64,000 nucleotides of DNA, taken from the NCBI GenBank assembly GCA_027257055.1, contig JAPVLO010000278.1:1178001-1242000 (forward strand). The letters are read 5' to 3'. Made by a program: the position numbers and the translations under genes. The notes beneath the pieces were generated by a model that was not told the DNA's origin, made no database searches, and worked only from the letters and a program-made list of their open reading frames with translations. Below, in pieces: positions 35,752 through 47,335 of this stretch. The DNA comes from Cephalopachus bancanus. Taxonomy: Eukaryota > Chordata > Mammalia > Primates > Tarsiidae. The stretch's first letter is position 1, and each line of letters begins with the position of its first letter.

Positions 35752-38094
35752 GGGTGATTAGAAACAAATGCCTGTCTCCTCTGGCTACTTCACTCCTGTG
35801 TACAAAACTCTTTTGTGCCACACACGCTATTCATGTGGGCATGCTCCCACCCTCTGTGAGCTTTCTGAGAGGTGCACTGGTGGCACCTCATTTGTCTTTA
35901 TATCATGATACCGAGAAGGCAGTCATTGGTTTTCCTTGTCTATGTATGTGGAGAGCCATCAAATGCACCATTTAAGATTGTTTTTCCTACAGTGATGCTC
36001 AAATCCACCTGGTAGAGACATGATGAATGATGCCCCTAGTACCCAGCACTCAGCCTCTGGGTGAGGCGAGGAAGCACTCAATTTATTCAGTCAGAAGTTC
36101 TTCATTCTCTGTGATTACAAGTCATTTGCACCCACATGCATTCCTCCATCTGTGCGTCCTTACATCGCGTCAGAGTGGAAATAATCACACCCAATGCCAC
36201 AGGGCAGTGGGAAGTCATCTGGGACACCACATGTGGCAGAGGTGCCATCTGTGCCTACTCCAGCTACAGTCCTCTTTGCTTCGGCTGTGTGGAACTTCAC
36301 AATAAAATGCGTGGCCTTGAAGGATAAGGACCTGTCAGGTTCTTCAAGTCTATGCTGCACCAACATGTGGCCCACATGCTGTCTCTTGAGCATCCACATG
36401 GAAGGGCCAGATTTTGTGAAGGTGTTTCATGAACCCACTCTCTTCCCAGGGAATGCAGCATGGCATGTGGCCTTGTGCATGGTCAAGCACACACTCAGTG
36501 GAGGGCACTGGGCATGCTGTGGAATTGCTTGCACCTGACCCCTGCCCAGTGGAGGTCCTGATCTCACGAGTGAGAAAAATTCAGCAAATAACACAGAAGA
36601 CAGCATTCTCAGGTGCTGCAAGAGGCTGAAGCAAAGGCACTGAGTGCTGCAGGGTAGGTGCATGGCTGGGAAGACTTGCAAAAGGGGCAGGGTCCATCTG
36701 TGGGCAGATGGTCAGGCTATGTCCTCAAGACTGAGGAGTGCAGCCACCATCATCCTTGGGTGGAGAGGGTACACCTTTCAGAGAGACCATGTCCCATGTG
36801 TGGATCCAGGCAGGAGGTCCAGCTGTGTAGATTTGAGACTCACCTGGTGCAGACAGAGCTACCAGGGAAAAAACCTGAGCCCACCCATATCAGGGTGATC
36901 CCTGGCTACGTGGCGTGGGTCATATAGCTGCCAGGGATGGGAAGCCCTCTCTTCAGAGGATGTGGAGAGTTTTCCAAAGATTTGAAGAGAGGCCAGAGTA
37001 GCTTCTTGGGAGAAGATGGAGTCCGTGGCGTAAGAGGTAGAAGTTTTAAGGCATATTTTGGAAAGAGGGCTGACAGGTAAGGGATTGCATGTGGGCTGGG
37101 GCTGACAGACTGGGAAGTCGGGTCTCCTAGGTCTCCCAACCAGTGCTTGTCAATCAGGTGTAAGGAATCGCCACTTGTTAGGAGGAGAACTCCATGCACA
37201 AATAATTGTAGTCAAGTATCACAAAGTGCCTGTGAGCACGTGCCGGTGGGGAGAGTTCCAGAACTCAAGGGTTTTGTTCAGACACTGCACGGCTAGAGGA
37301 TAGTGGAGCCAGGACTCTGGATGGGTCTGCCGACCTCCAGAGCCAGCAGCTCACCCTCCAAAGAGCTCCTTGTTTTTCATGAACAGAGAACACGTTTATC
37401 TGCTAGACTTCGCTGGACAGCAAAGCAGGCATCCGGCCCCACCCAACTTGCAGCTGTGTTTATTGTGTGCCTAATCACTGTGCAGGTTCAGGCACAGAAG
37501 ATGCATAGCTTTTGGCTCAATCCTCCAGAACCCTCCATAGACAGGCACACTGGAGTCAGAGCCATGAGACAGTGGCCACATGCCAAGCATGGCTGAGCCT
37601 TGTGTCCTCTGTATGGGAAGAGCAGCACAGGGTCCTGTGACGCCCAGATGTCAAGGATGGAGATTGAGCCTGGCCCCGTAGAAATGGCACACAACCCATT
37701 TCTGGGCTGACATTCCCATGTGTGTGCTGTCCCTCACATGTATAAACACACATGCGTTATGCTACCACATGTTCACAAACTGCAAATTGCCCTTTCCCTC
37801 CAGTGAGGAGGACCAGTTACAGGAGTGCTGACTCTCTTCTCAGAACATGTGAAGCGTATGAATATACCAAGCACACGTGAGTGTGTGGTGGAAACACCCA
37901 TGACCCCACTCTGCATCTTTCCTCCTCGGAACAACCCAACTACTGATCTTGTCCTGAGAAGCCTGGAGAAAAGAGTTTAGAAGAGATGCGGAAAAGTGGT
38001 TCTGGAGTCTTCTGCCACCTGGACGTGACCCGGGTGCTCTGGAATCAGGAGTTGGCATGAAACGGGATTCCACGCTCATATGCTCCAAGTCTCT
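35752..38094. other. Unique DNA with L2/MIR-like scraps
   Basis: Possible L2 terminus at about 36030-36090 (CCCTAGTACCCAGCACTCAG, GAAGCACTCAATTTATTCAG) and a short L2/MIR-like word at 37457-37500 (TTTATTGTGTGCCTAATCAC). Otherwise no recognisable repeat; frames are short and overlapping. Confidence 0.35.
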
Positions 38095-38200
38095 CATTTT
38101 ACAATAGAATGAAAAGAGGCTCAGAGATGTCCAGGGCAGGTGTAAAGTCAGAACCAGTTGCCCTGACTCTGCCACCCGAAGACACCTTTCATCTGCATCA
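38095..38200 (-). mobile_element. MIR-family fragment
   Basis: ATTTTACAATAGAATGAAAA, GAGGCTCAGAGATGTCCAGG, AAAGTCAGAACCAGT and CCTGACTCTGCCACC follow the reverse complement of the MIR core (attttacagatgaggaaactgaggctcagag..). Confidence 0.5.
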
Positions 38201-38574
38201 TGTCTGCAGCACTGGACTTGGCCATGTCTCCGCCCCTGGGCTGCCCCACATGGGAGACACCTGTGTTCATGAGCCGATTTAGTGTGATGCACTGGAGAAG
38301 ATGGCTTTCTATTCTCAATCCTCATGCAAAACCCTCAGAATGAGCCAGTCGAAGCCTGGGGGGTGAATGCATTTAATGACTTCAATTTATATGCCGAGAA
38401 GTGCTTTTAAATTAGAAATGGCCATTACTGCTAACCACCTCATAATGAGGTGCATTTGTATACCTCATGGAGAAGACAGCTAGAAGCGCTAAGAGGTAAC
38501 AGTGCTCATGGTGCAGGTAGTGCAGCAGGACTGTGCACACATGGCCTTACTGGACCTGCCGGCAGGTTGTGTCA
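38201..38574. other. Unique DNA; AT-rich patch
   Basis: An AT-rich, non-repetitive patch at 38360-38465 (TGCATTTAATGACTTCAATT, TTTTAAATTAGAAATGGCCA) interrupts GC-rich DNA and resembles conserved non-coding elements in composition only. Confidence 0.3.
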
Positions 38575-38690
38575 TGCATCTTTCTTTCAGATGAGAATAA
38601 CCAGACAAGAGAGGGTAAGAACTTAGCTCCAGGCTTCACAGCCCTGCGTGACTGAATTGGCTTCCAGGCATCTGTGTCTGCTCAACTCAG
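38575..38690 (-). mobile_element. Second MIR-family fragment
   Basis: TCTTTCTTTCAGATGAGAAT, AACCAGACAAGAGAGGGTAA, TTCACAGCCCTGCGTGACTG, AATTGGCTTCCAGGCATC parallel the antisense MIR core (ttacagatgaggaaactgag..gaggttaag..tcacacagc..ggattcgaacccagg). Diverged. Confidence 0.45.
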
Positions 38691-41600
38691 CCAGGCATGG
38701 GCCATGGTGGCTAGTTTTGTGGCACTGTCTTTCCCTCCTGAGCATCCTGACTCACAAGAAAAACTCTCTAAGAACCAACATTCCTGTCAAATAATTCTAC
38801 ACACCAAAGTTTTTCTGAAAGGGGTGTGTGACTGTAGCTAAAACTTTGTATTTTATGAATAGTGATTTTATTTTTTGCCTGGGAGTTGAGATGTTGCTCT
38901 GTTGGTATGTTTGGATTTGAGTGCAGCCATGCTTTTACTTTCTACCACCTGTGAATAAGTAGCAGTGACGATAAATGCCACAGTCCACAAAATCTGAAAC
39001 AAGGAAACAGCCCAACACTGAGGTGGAAGGGTTACTCGCCATCACTCACCATGTTTAGTACAAACAAAAACGGTTTGTACATGTGGTCATGGACAACTCC
39101 TTCCTGTGCTGAGACCTCTGGGAATAGTAATGTGGTTGCTGAGGGTTCAGGACCACCATATGTCAGAATCCAGCAGAGACAATGTGACCAGCTTTGTCAC
39201 AGCTCAGGGATGGGGTTTGCGTGTTGGGACTGTGAGTACATCAGAGGCAGAGCAGGTAAAGGTGGCCACCAAAGACACTCACCCAGCCTCACAGCCTCAT
39301 TCTATGTGCATTCAAGCTGTGTCCACCTGCTAGTTCCAGAAGTGGAGAGGCTGCTGGGTCCACGGTGACAGCCTGTCATCCCTAACACATGCACAGGAGT
39401 AGTCAGGCTCCCGGAGGAGCATTTTCAGATGGAGGCCCGGCAGGCTGTCCTTTCTCTTCTCCTAGTGGGCTGTCCTCCTAAGAACAGACAGGCAGGTGCA
39501 CAGTTGCGCCCAGGGCCTCTCTCAGGCCTCCCCACATCTGTGCATGGCATACCTGTGGCCCCAGTTCCCATCCAGGAGCTCAACTCGAGGGTCAGGCAGG
39601 AGGCTTTGCATGTCTTCTCCCACTGTTCTTTTCTCCACACTCAACATGGTCAAGCCTGTGTCCCGGTCCCTTCCCATCCTCCAAAAGGCAAAGGTTCCAC
39701 TTCCCCAAGCTACTTTGCTTTGTAGCCTTTTCACCAATGCCAGTTCTCATGCAGCCCATCTCCAAGCTCTGTGGTTGAAGACAAACACAGACAGATCTCA
39801 CTCATGCTGCGTCTGACTCCAGCTAGTTTCTCCATCACCTGAAAGGCCTCATGCAGTCATCCCTCCATGAGCCTGGGTTTCACACCTTCCATGCTGGACT
39901 TTCTCCATCCTAGTTGGATTGAAAAGATCTGCATGTAAGTGGATGCAGTTCAAACCCACATCACTCCAGAGTTGGCTGCGTGGCAACCGCAGATAAAGAC
40001 GTGACTTTGTGGAGCTCCACACAGACACCACCTCTCCAATTTCTGCAACCTCATTCGTGTATAAAGTGTTACAACCGCACACAAAGTGTAGAGTTTGAGC
40101 AGGCTGCTGTGCATGCCCCCCTGAAATCACCACCACAGCCAAGTAGCAAGCAGTCCATGCAGGGTGGACAGTCTGCTTCTGAGCCCACACACGGCTGCCA
40201 GACGCCCAGGTCCTCACCAGGTCCTCATGGCAAGACAGAGGGCCCTGTCTTTTTTCCAGCCTAACCTCAGACTTGGCATCCCATACCCTGTGCCCTCTTC
40301 TGTTGGTAGCAAGCACGTCATCAGCCCAGAACACAATGGGAGGAAGTAGCAGGCCACATTAGGGGTTGCTGCCCACATGAGCGGAGTCGCGCTTTCGCTC
40401 CATGGCCTGTTCTCTGCTCACTGCCACACCTGCACATGCATCAGGTTGGTGGCTCGTTTAAGTCCTAAAGGGACAACTCCCATATCCTGCCTGACTCAGA
40501 CTCTTCACCTCCGTGTTGTCACCATTTTCTCTCTCCTCCGTTGGATCTGCTTTTATGCAGGTAACCAGCACAGCATCACAACATTGGCGCAAGGTAGGTA
40601 TTCATTGCGTGTTTGCTGATGGGCCGCATTCTGCAGAGCCCACCTGGTCCCCGAAGCTCTAATGAGTGTTCAGGAGAACTGAGAGTCACCCCTGAACCCA
40701 CCCCCATGTGCCTAGTTTCAGGACTGTCTTGCCACTGCACTGGGCACCATGGGGCCGAGTCTAGGGCCTGTGGGGCCACATGTCAGCCTGGGACTGTCCC
40801 TAGCCCTGGGATTCCACAGGGAGGAAGAGGTGCCTAGTACTTAAAATTAACTTGAATAGTGGGAACATTAAAAAACAAATTTTGAAAAGGTATGGGCTTA
40901 AAACAGCACAGAAATGAACCGCCCAGGCCTCTATGTCCTTTCTGAAGGGAGCCATCGCCTGTGGCCTATGCCAGCTGCCCTGGTGACTCATAGGTCGGAT
41001 TCAGTGACCGGTGGAAAGGACCCAACAGTCCACGCAGCCCACAAGGGAAGACAACAGCACCATGCTCTTGAGGCACAGGACAATACTATTTCTAATTAGC
41101 ATTTTGGAATTACTAACCTTACAGAAAAACGCTATGACTTTTTTTATTTTTTAATTTAACTTAGCGCAAGTTAAACGTAGCTGCATTTCCTGTCATGGTT
41201 AATTATCCTTCATGTTTTCTGATTACCAAGGGACTCTGCTTACCATCAATCCTGAATTAATTCTGATCATTTGGATGAGTGATAACAGGATTTCTATTGC
41301 TCTGAACACTAACACCGACCGTTTGACATTCAAAAGTACACACATTTTCCAAGAGCCTTTCCAGAGCCTTATTTGGAGTGAACACTCAATGCATTTTGCC
41401 AAATTGACTTAAACCTTTGACTGAACTCTGTTAATAGCATTTTAGGACGTTCCCAAGACATCCTGCCATTTAGCAGATGTCCGCAGAGGCCCCTGGAAAG
41501 CCCCGAGGGCTCCTCTGGGCAGAGCCTCCTGTGTGTGGACCTTCCGTTGCCGCCTCAGGCCCTCCTTCTGCGTCTGTTCATGCCCCTTGGTCTCAGCAGA

Positions 41601-42667
41601 GCTCTTCTCTGGAACTAGGGACTGCAGGAACATCCAGTGATTCTCTGAGAACAGACTCTGCGTTGGTCTCGGGAGCTGCATCTTGGCTCTTTCCCTCAGG
41701 GTCAGAGGGGAGTAGATGTCTGGGCGCCCAGATTGGTGACATGGCCCTCCCTCCAGAGTGGCTTGGAGTTGCTCCCCCTCTTCTGTGGGCAAAAGTGTGG
41801 ACCACTCAGTGCCTTAAAGTAGGCCTGGCCCTGGGACACTGGCCCCATCCAGGGCTGTGGCCTGTGGGTCCAGCAGAGGCTCCAAGGCCCATCCAAGCAA
41901 CCCAGTCATAGAGGCAGGACCTCAGCCACCCTTCCCCCACACCCACCCAACTCACTCAGATGCCTTTCTGTATCAGAGATTTCCAAGGAAATGTCTTCCT
42001 CCAAGATCAAGCACTCTTGTTCCCGTGCCCCTCGCTGGGTCCCTGCTGCTCTGTGCCCTCAAAACAGTGATGCAGGTTCTGGTGGGCTTCATGCATGCAG
42101 GCAGCCCAGCTTGTGTGACATTGTCGGGCCTGGGATCCCGCCAAGCACTCTTGTTGACCTGAGCCCAATACAGAGGGAGGGATTCAGAATCCAAGAGGAG
42201 TTGGGGGGCAGGGAGGGCTCCGCCACCCGGTGGGAAGTCATGCTTGAGCATGTGAAGATGGGGGGTCACTCCAGCTATGCGTTTCGTAGAGGTCATGCTT
42301 TTGGAAAGGAAAGTCCCCTCTGTGTGTGACTCCACAGGCATTTTGCTTTGGTGGGTGAGTTTACTGAGTGGAGTTCTTGAAAATCAAATCCCAGGTACAC
42401 ATGTCAGCAGGAAGCGGCCCATCTGTTAGTGGCCTAGCAAGGGAAAGAAGATGTTCCTGAAGGCCTGCCCGCTGGGCTCAGGTGCAGTGCTAGGGGCGGT
42501 GTATAGGTGAGGTCAGCACCGAGAGTGTGCCTACCGTCCACTCTCCAGTTCCATCCTCAGGGGAGGCCTTTGTCTTCCGTCTGCAGAGGAGGGGACCCAG
42601 CACAGTCACAGCTCAGTAAGTGCCCAGCGACCATGAGGAAGGAGCAACAGATCTGAGGCTTGACCCA
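38691..42667. other. Unique DNA, no supported gene
   Basis: About 4 kb. Possible L2 tail at 40590-40622 (GGTAGGTATTCATTGCGTGT then TTGCTGA). AT-rich non-repetitive block at 41085-41420 (CTAATTAGCATTTTGGAATT) amid GC-rich DNA. Possible MIR scrap at 42570-42625. Frames up to 161 codons (39849-40334 minus) have no recognised family. Confidence 0.35.
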
Positions 42668-42795
42668 GATATTAAACAAAAACAATAATTTGTGGAAGTG
42701 AAATTCACATAACATAGAATTAGTCATGTTAAAGCAGACGATTCAGTGACTTTGAGCACATTCACAACGTGGTGCAGCCCACACCTCTGCCTAGG
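42668..42795 (-). mobile_element. L1 3' UTR stub, antisense
   Basis: TTTGTGGAAGTGAAATTCAC, ATAACATAGAATTAGTCATG, TTAAAGCAGACGATTCAGTG and GAGCACATTCACAACGTGGT, GCAGCC match the reverse complement of the L1M 3' UTR (aaattcacataacataaaat..cattttaaa..gtacattcacattgttgtgcaacc). Broken off at the CTTT tract and Alu that follow. Confidence 0.75.
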
Positions 42796-42809
42796 TCTCT
42801 TCTCCCCGC

Positions 42810-42887
42810 CTTTCTTCTTCCTTCCTTCCTTCCTTCTCTCCTTTCATTCTCCCTCCCTCCCCCTCTTTCTTTCTTTCTTTTTCTTTT

Positions 42888-42951
<64 letters not shown>

Positions 42952-43192
42952 TCCTTTCTCCCTCCCTCCCTCCCTCATTCCCTTCTTTTTCCTTCCTACC
43001 TTCCTTCCTTCTTCCCTCCTTCCTTTCCTCTTTCTTTCCTTCTTTCCTCTCTCCATCCCGCCCTTCCTCTTTCCCTCTTTCTTTTCTTCTTTCTTTCTTC
43101 CTTTTTCCCTCTTTCTTTTCTTTTCCCTCTTTCTTTTCTTTTTCCCTCTTTCTTTTCTTCCTTCTTTTTAAATTTCTTTCTTTCCTTCCTTT
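42810..43192 (+). repeat. (CTTT)n and related pyrimidine tract
   Basis: About 380 bp of almost pure C/T on the plus strand. The core at roughly 42864-42954 is uninterrupted CTTT; flanks are CCTT, CTTCC and TTTTC variants. It runs directly into the poly-T side of the antisense Alu, so on the minus strand it is the Alu's A-rich tail expanded into (AAAG)n, a common origin for such tracts. The Phe/Ser/Leu-rich frames reading through it (42769-43509 plus) are artefacts. Confidence 0.97.
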
Positions 43193-43482
43193 ATTTTTTG
43201 GAGTCAGTGTCTCACTCTGTTGCCCAGGCTGCAGTGCAGTGGTATGCTTATGGCTACGGCAGCTTTGACCTCCTGGGCTCAGACAACAATTCTGCCTCAG
43301 TCTTCCAAATAGCTGAAACTACAGGTGCATGTCTCCACCCTCCGCTAATTATTATTATTATTATTGAGACAAAGTCTTGCCAAGTTGCCCAGGCTGGTCT
43401 CAAATTCCTAGGCTCAAGCAATCCTCTCACCTCTGCCTCCCAAAGTGCTGGGATGACAGGTGTACGTCTCCATGCCCAGCTC
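43193..43482 (-). mobile_element. AluJ-type SINE, full length, antisense
   Basis: Both monomers are present in antisense: GTCTCACTCTGTTGCCCAGG, CTGCAGTGCAGTGGTATGCT, CCTCCTGGGCTCAGAC, then a middle A-rich linker turned into (ATT)n at 43347-43364, then TGCCCAGGCTGGTCTCAAAT, AATCCTCTCACCTCTGCCTC and CCAAAGTGCTGGGATGACAG. Divergence and diagnostic words such as CTCCTGGGCTCA favour the oldest AluJ group. This element fixes the host as a primate. Confidence 0.95.
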
Positions 43483-43584
43483 TTTTCTTCTTTCTTGTCC
43501 TTTTTGTGAGTGTGATGAACCCAGGCCTCTTCTTCCAGGCTGTTGGTTCTATAACTAGCTTTCTATTTAAAATTGAAAGGGGTT

Positions 43585-43676
43585 GGTGGCCGTGAGCATG
43601 CCACTGCACTTCAGCCTGGGTGATGGAGTGAGACACCAACTCAAAAAAACAAAAATAAATAAAATAATAAAAAGCA
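43585..43676 (+). mobile_element. Alu 3' end fragment, sense
   Basis: CGTGAGCATGCCACTGCACT, TCAGCCTGGGTGATGGAGTG, AGACACCAACTC and an A-rich tail (AAAAAAACAAAAATAAATAA) are the last 55 bp of an Alu right arm plus tail. It lies 100 bp from, and in opposite orientation to, the AluJ, so the two could pair in a transcript over a short stretch. Confidence 0.88.
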
Positions 43677-43948
43677 AAATTGAAGTGGGCTACCACTGAC
43701 TTTAATTGCTCTAAGGAATATTAAAGATAACTGAATTTATATTTTAAGTTCAAACAACCAGTTATCTGTAATATTTTCTCTTCCTGGTAAACTCTCACCT
43801 CAACTAATAATCTCAAGCCTCTCTTAACCCCAAATCTCACTAAAACAAACCAAAATAAACGACTTTCAACTGCTGGGGTGTCATTGTGAGCTGGATCAGG
43901 CCCTTGTAACACTATCTGCCCTTTAAGCTCAATCATCCCCTAGGGATC
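43677..43948. other. AT-leaning unique DNA
   Basis: No recognisable repeat or gene between the Alu fragment and the 33-bp array. Confidence 0.4.
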
Positions 43949-44250
43949 CTCACTCAGACATGGGGGTCCCACCCCTTCATTTAGCCCTCAGATATGGGGT
44001 TCCAGCCCCTCATACAGCCCTCAGTCATGGGAGTCCCAACCTCCATACGCCCCTCAAGCATGGAGGTCCCACCCCTCATGGGACCCTCCAATATGGGGAT
44101 CCCAGCCCCCACGCACCCCTCAGACATTGGGGTACTACTCCCCTGAACTCCCGAGACATGGGGATCCTACCCACCTTGAGACCCTCAGACATGGAGCTCA
44201 AGTCTTCCCTGTTGCTCAGACATGGGGATTGCACCCGCCCCCTTAGATGT
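43949..44250 (+). repeat. 33-bp minisatellite, about 9 units
   Basis: Units follow CCCTCAGACATGGGG + TCCCACCCCTCATACAG, with period 31-34 and mostly 33 bp. The final two or three units are shortened. The 33-bp period opens a plus frame at 43960-44601 reading 11-residue repeats, then continuing into unrelated sequence; not a gene. Confidence 0.93.
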
Positions 44251-44719
44251 GGACTGCATCCTACCCTGACTCATGCTGCCAAAGTTCCGTTCCACTATCC
44301 TCAGCCCCCCACCCCAAGGCCCTGGGAGTCTCGTGGGGTCTTGGCAGTAGCAACTCTGAAAGAAAACGGAGGCTTATCCTGGCAAGGCCACACAGACAGC
44401 TGCTGTCCTTGCCCCATTCCGGAGTGTTTGTGTTGTTCTGTAAAACGGCATCCCACGCACGTCCGTGGAGATGACCGCTGCATGCCCCTCCCCTCTGCCC
44501 ATCCCAGATGCCACAAATCACACCAGCATGGACCACTCTCCTGTGACAGCACCAGATATGTCTGCCTGCTGTTTCAACCCAGCGCCCCCCAGCGTGTGTG
44601 ACTGGCACTCTTCTCTTACTTTACAAAACCTTCATTAAATTTTGTTGGAACCCTGTACTCTCTAAGGCACAGTTGTAGAAATTCTAGTCTATAATTATTT
44701 TTTAATTTAACAAGTGTCA
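44251..44719. other. Unique DNA, no supported gene
   Basis: GC-rich then AT-rich transition toward the L1 block. Nothing recognised. Confidence 0.4.
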
Positions 44720-45100
44720 TTCAGTTGAGGCTTTTCTTAACAGTTTTATGAGATGTAATTTAAATGTCATACAATTTGTTCACAAAGTATACAATCCAGG
44801 GTTTCAGCATTCCTGCAGAGCTGTACACTCTTTACTATAACTACTTTTAAAGACTTCCTCATCCTCAGAGATAAACCCTCTCCCACTAGAGCCACCCCTC
44901 ACCCTCAGCCCTGGCAGCCCTAGTCTACTCTGTATCTCCACAGGTTCTCACTTTCTGGACATTTCAGATAAATACAATAATTCAATATCTGGTCTTTTGT
45001 GACTCAGTGCTTTCACTTTGCCTAATGTTTTTCAGGTTCACACAAGCAGCATGTATTGATACATCATTCCTTTTTAACGGCCAAGTAATATTCCATTGTG

Positions 45101-45149
<49 letters not shown>

Positions 45150-45242
45150 TGTGTGTGCCTGTTTATATCCATTCATTAGTTGATGAGTATTTGGGCTGTT
45201 TCCACCTTTTGGCTCTTTTGAATAGTGCCCTATGATATTCCT
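44720..45242 (-). mobile_element. L1M fragment, 3' UTR part (left half of split element)
   Basis: Antisense L1 3' UTR: TTATGAGATGTAATTTAAAT, GTCATACAATTTGTTCACAA, AGTATACAATCCAGGG, GACATTTCAGATAAATACAA, TCTGGTCTTTTGTGACTCAG, CCAAGTAATATTCCATTGTG. It stops at 45242 where an ERV-L element begins and resumes at 47336 with CAATACAAGTTTTTGTGTG, the next L1 segment. Confidence 0.9.
45102..45158. repeat. (GT)n microsatellite inside L1
   Basis: About 28 GT units with one TATG interruption, located right after TATTCCATTGTG and before CCTGTTTATATCCATTCATT. This is the same L1 3' UTR position (normally a short TATATATA run) at which the CA tract at 6973-7090 grew. Confidence 0.97.
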
Positions 45243-47335
45243 TGTTTTAGTCAGGGCTCTCTGAAGATGCAGAGTCAATGGGATATACATATAGAGAAAG
45301 AAAAGATGGTATTTACTGGGAGAACTGGCTCACTCAATCACGGAGGCTAAGATGTCCCACGGCAGGTTATCTGCATGCTGGAGACCCAGAGAGGCCGACA
45401 TTGTGGTCAGTCCAGGCCTGAAAGCCTCAGACACAGAAAGCCAATGGTGTGACTCTCAGTTCGAGGTCAAAGCTTGAGAAACTGAGGGGACACTGGTACG
45501 AGTCCTGGTGTCCAAAGGCCAGAGAACTTGGGGACCTGATGTCTGACAGTGGGAGAAGAAGGTCCCAGGTCCCCAAGACAGAGCAGGAATGCTCTCTCCC
45601 TCTACCTTTAGTTCCATCCAGGCCCCAGCCCTGGTCATGGGTGGCAGATTATGAGGGAGAGTCCTCTCCCTCCAGCCCACCAACTCGATCCCCCAGACAC
45701 TGCCTCACAGATGCCCCTGGGGCAGCCCGGCCTCCTTGCCAGATACTAGTCCACCTGGGCTCTCTTCAGCAGAAGACAGACGGGATTAGAGCCTGCTGAA
45801 GCATTGAGAGATTAACACAATGATTGAGGATGATTTATGTTTTACCAGCTATCGGGCGATCCCTTAATCCGATCAGACTGACTCTCAAAATCAACCATCA
45901 CAGTTTCACCCTTTGTCAATTTGGCACCATACATCTCTCCTTAAACCAACTCAGTCTCCAAATAAAGACAAAAATAAGGTCATAGCTCCATCTAGCATGA
46001 TACAACCATCTTGCATATAACAAAAAATACACTAACTCTTTCCCCAGAAGAGTAGGGAAAGCCCTTGGGAGATGCTCTCTCCTTTCCTGACATCATGTAA
46101 CATAAATACTATCATGTAAAATTAACAATATTTAAATGCTGGTATAAACTCAATACATTTTATGTGATAAGGGAATAAGAGAGAAAATAAAACAAAGATA
46201 TTAGTTTAGTATATGTATACACACCCACTCTTACTCATAACGAAATAGGGAGGAAATACTCTTGACTACAGCCTCAGTTCTGTAACTGGTCCTGTGGGCA
46301 TGACTGGTATTCCTACCTACCTTCCTCTACCACCTACCCTGTGTTCCTTTGACCTGCAGCAAACATCTCAGCTGGTAGTGGTTCTGTACCTGGAGGAGGA
46401 TCCAAATCTTCAGTCCTGAAAGGTCTGGCTCATTTATAATTGCCTGGATTGGGTGGTTGTGGTTTTCCAGCAATCTTAATTCCAGAACAGGGTAATACTA
46501 AGAGATGCCCGGTGGGGGGGGGTCTCCTGTCTTACAGACATACTCTTCCTCACCTCCGTGGTGAGTAGTCAGCCAATTTCCCCTTGGTGGTCAGGACCAC
46601 CCAGCCAACACTGTAACTCCCTTCTTAGCGTGTTGATTCAGAAGTATGAAGATCCCAACATGGCCACGTGGTATCTTGTATTCTAGTTCAATGGGATCAT
46701 TGTTGTGTCTCCTGGTGATAGCACTTTCTTCTCTGGGAGGAAGAAATTCAGTCCAGCAGAGCATACAGTCACAGGAACAGGAAGCAAAACCTTCCTAGTG
46801 GGTCACTAGGTGTGACGGTAAGTGGGCTGCTCCTGTGTTCACCCCTTGATTCCTGGACCTGTGAATCCTGGCTATGGGACAATTGCATCATGTGTCAGTT
46901 GCTGATTCAGAGTGCGCAGTCTTCTGGAGAGCTTTGCCCCACCCCTGCAAGCTATTGCCACCTAGCTGGTACTGTGACTGGGACTTCAAAAAGCCATTCC
47001 ACTATTCTATCAAGCCTACTCCTACAGATGGTAGGGAATATGGTCATACCAGTAAACTCATAAGCACGAGCCCTTTGCTGCACTTTTTTTGACAGTGAAG
47101 TGAGTTTCTTGGTCAGAAGCAAGGCTAGTGGAATATAACAGTGGGAATCCCAGAGTCCAAAGACCAGAGCACCTGGAATTCTGACATCCAGGGGCAGGAG
47201 AAGAGTCCCAGCTCCAGAGAGAGAACAAGAATTCCTTCCTGGCTCAGTGCCTACTGAATCATTGAGGACAGTTACTGCTTCACCAACTATTTGGGCATTC
47301 CTTAATCCTGTCAAATTGACACCCAAGCCATCACA
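45243..47335 (-). mobile_element. ERV-L (MLT2-flanked) element remnant nested in L1
   Basis: Antisense element. Its 3' LTR (45243-45909) runs from TGTTTTAGTCAGGGCTCTCT through GGCTCACTCAATCACGGAGG, CATGCTGGAGACCCAGAG to AAAATCAACCATCACA, the MLT2 LTR order. A second, shorter LTR copy (about 47095-47335) repeats GTCCAAAGACCAGAGCACC and ends CAAATTGACACCCAAGCC, ATCACA. Between lies about 1.2 kb of decayed internal sequence with no long open frame, so most of the internal region is deleted. Flanking 5-mers TTCCT (45238-45242) and TTCCA (47336-47340) look like the 5-bp target duplication expected of ERV-L. Defective; no coding capacity visible. Confidence 0.8.

Noticed and set aside
42769..43509. 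246-codon Phe/Ser/Leu-rich plus frame
   Set aside because: Reads the CTTT tract and then the antisense Alu; no biological protein expected.
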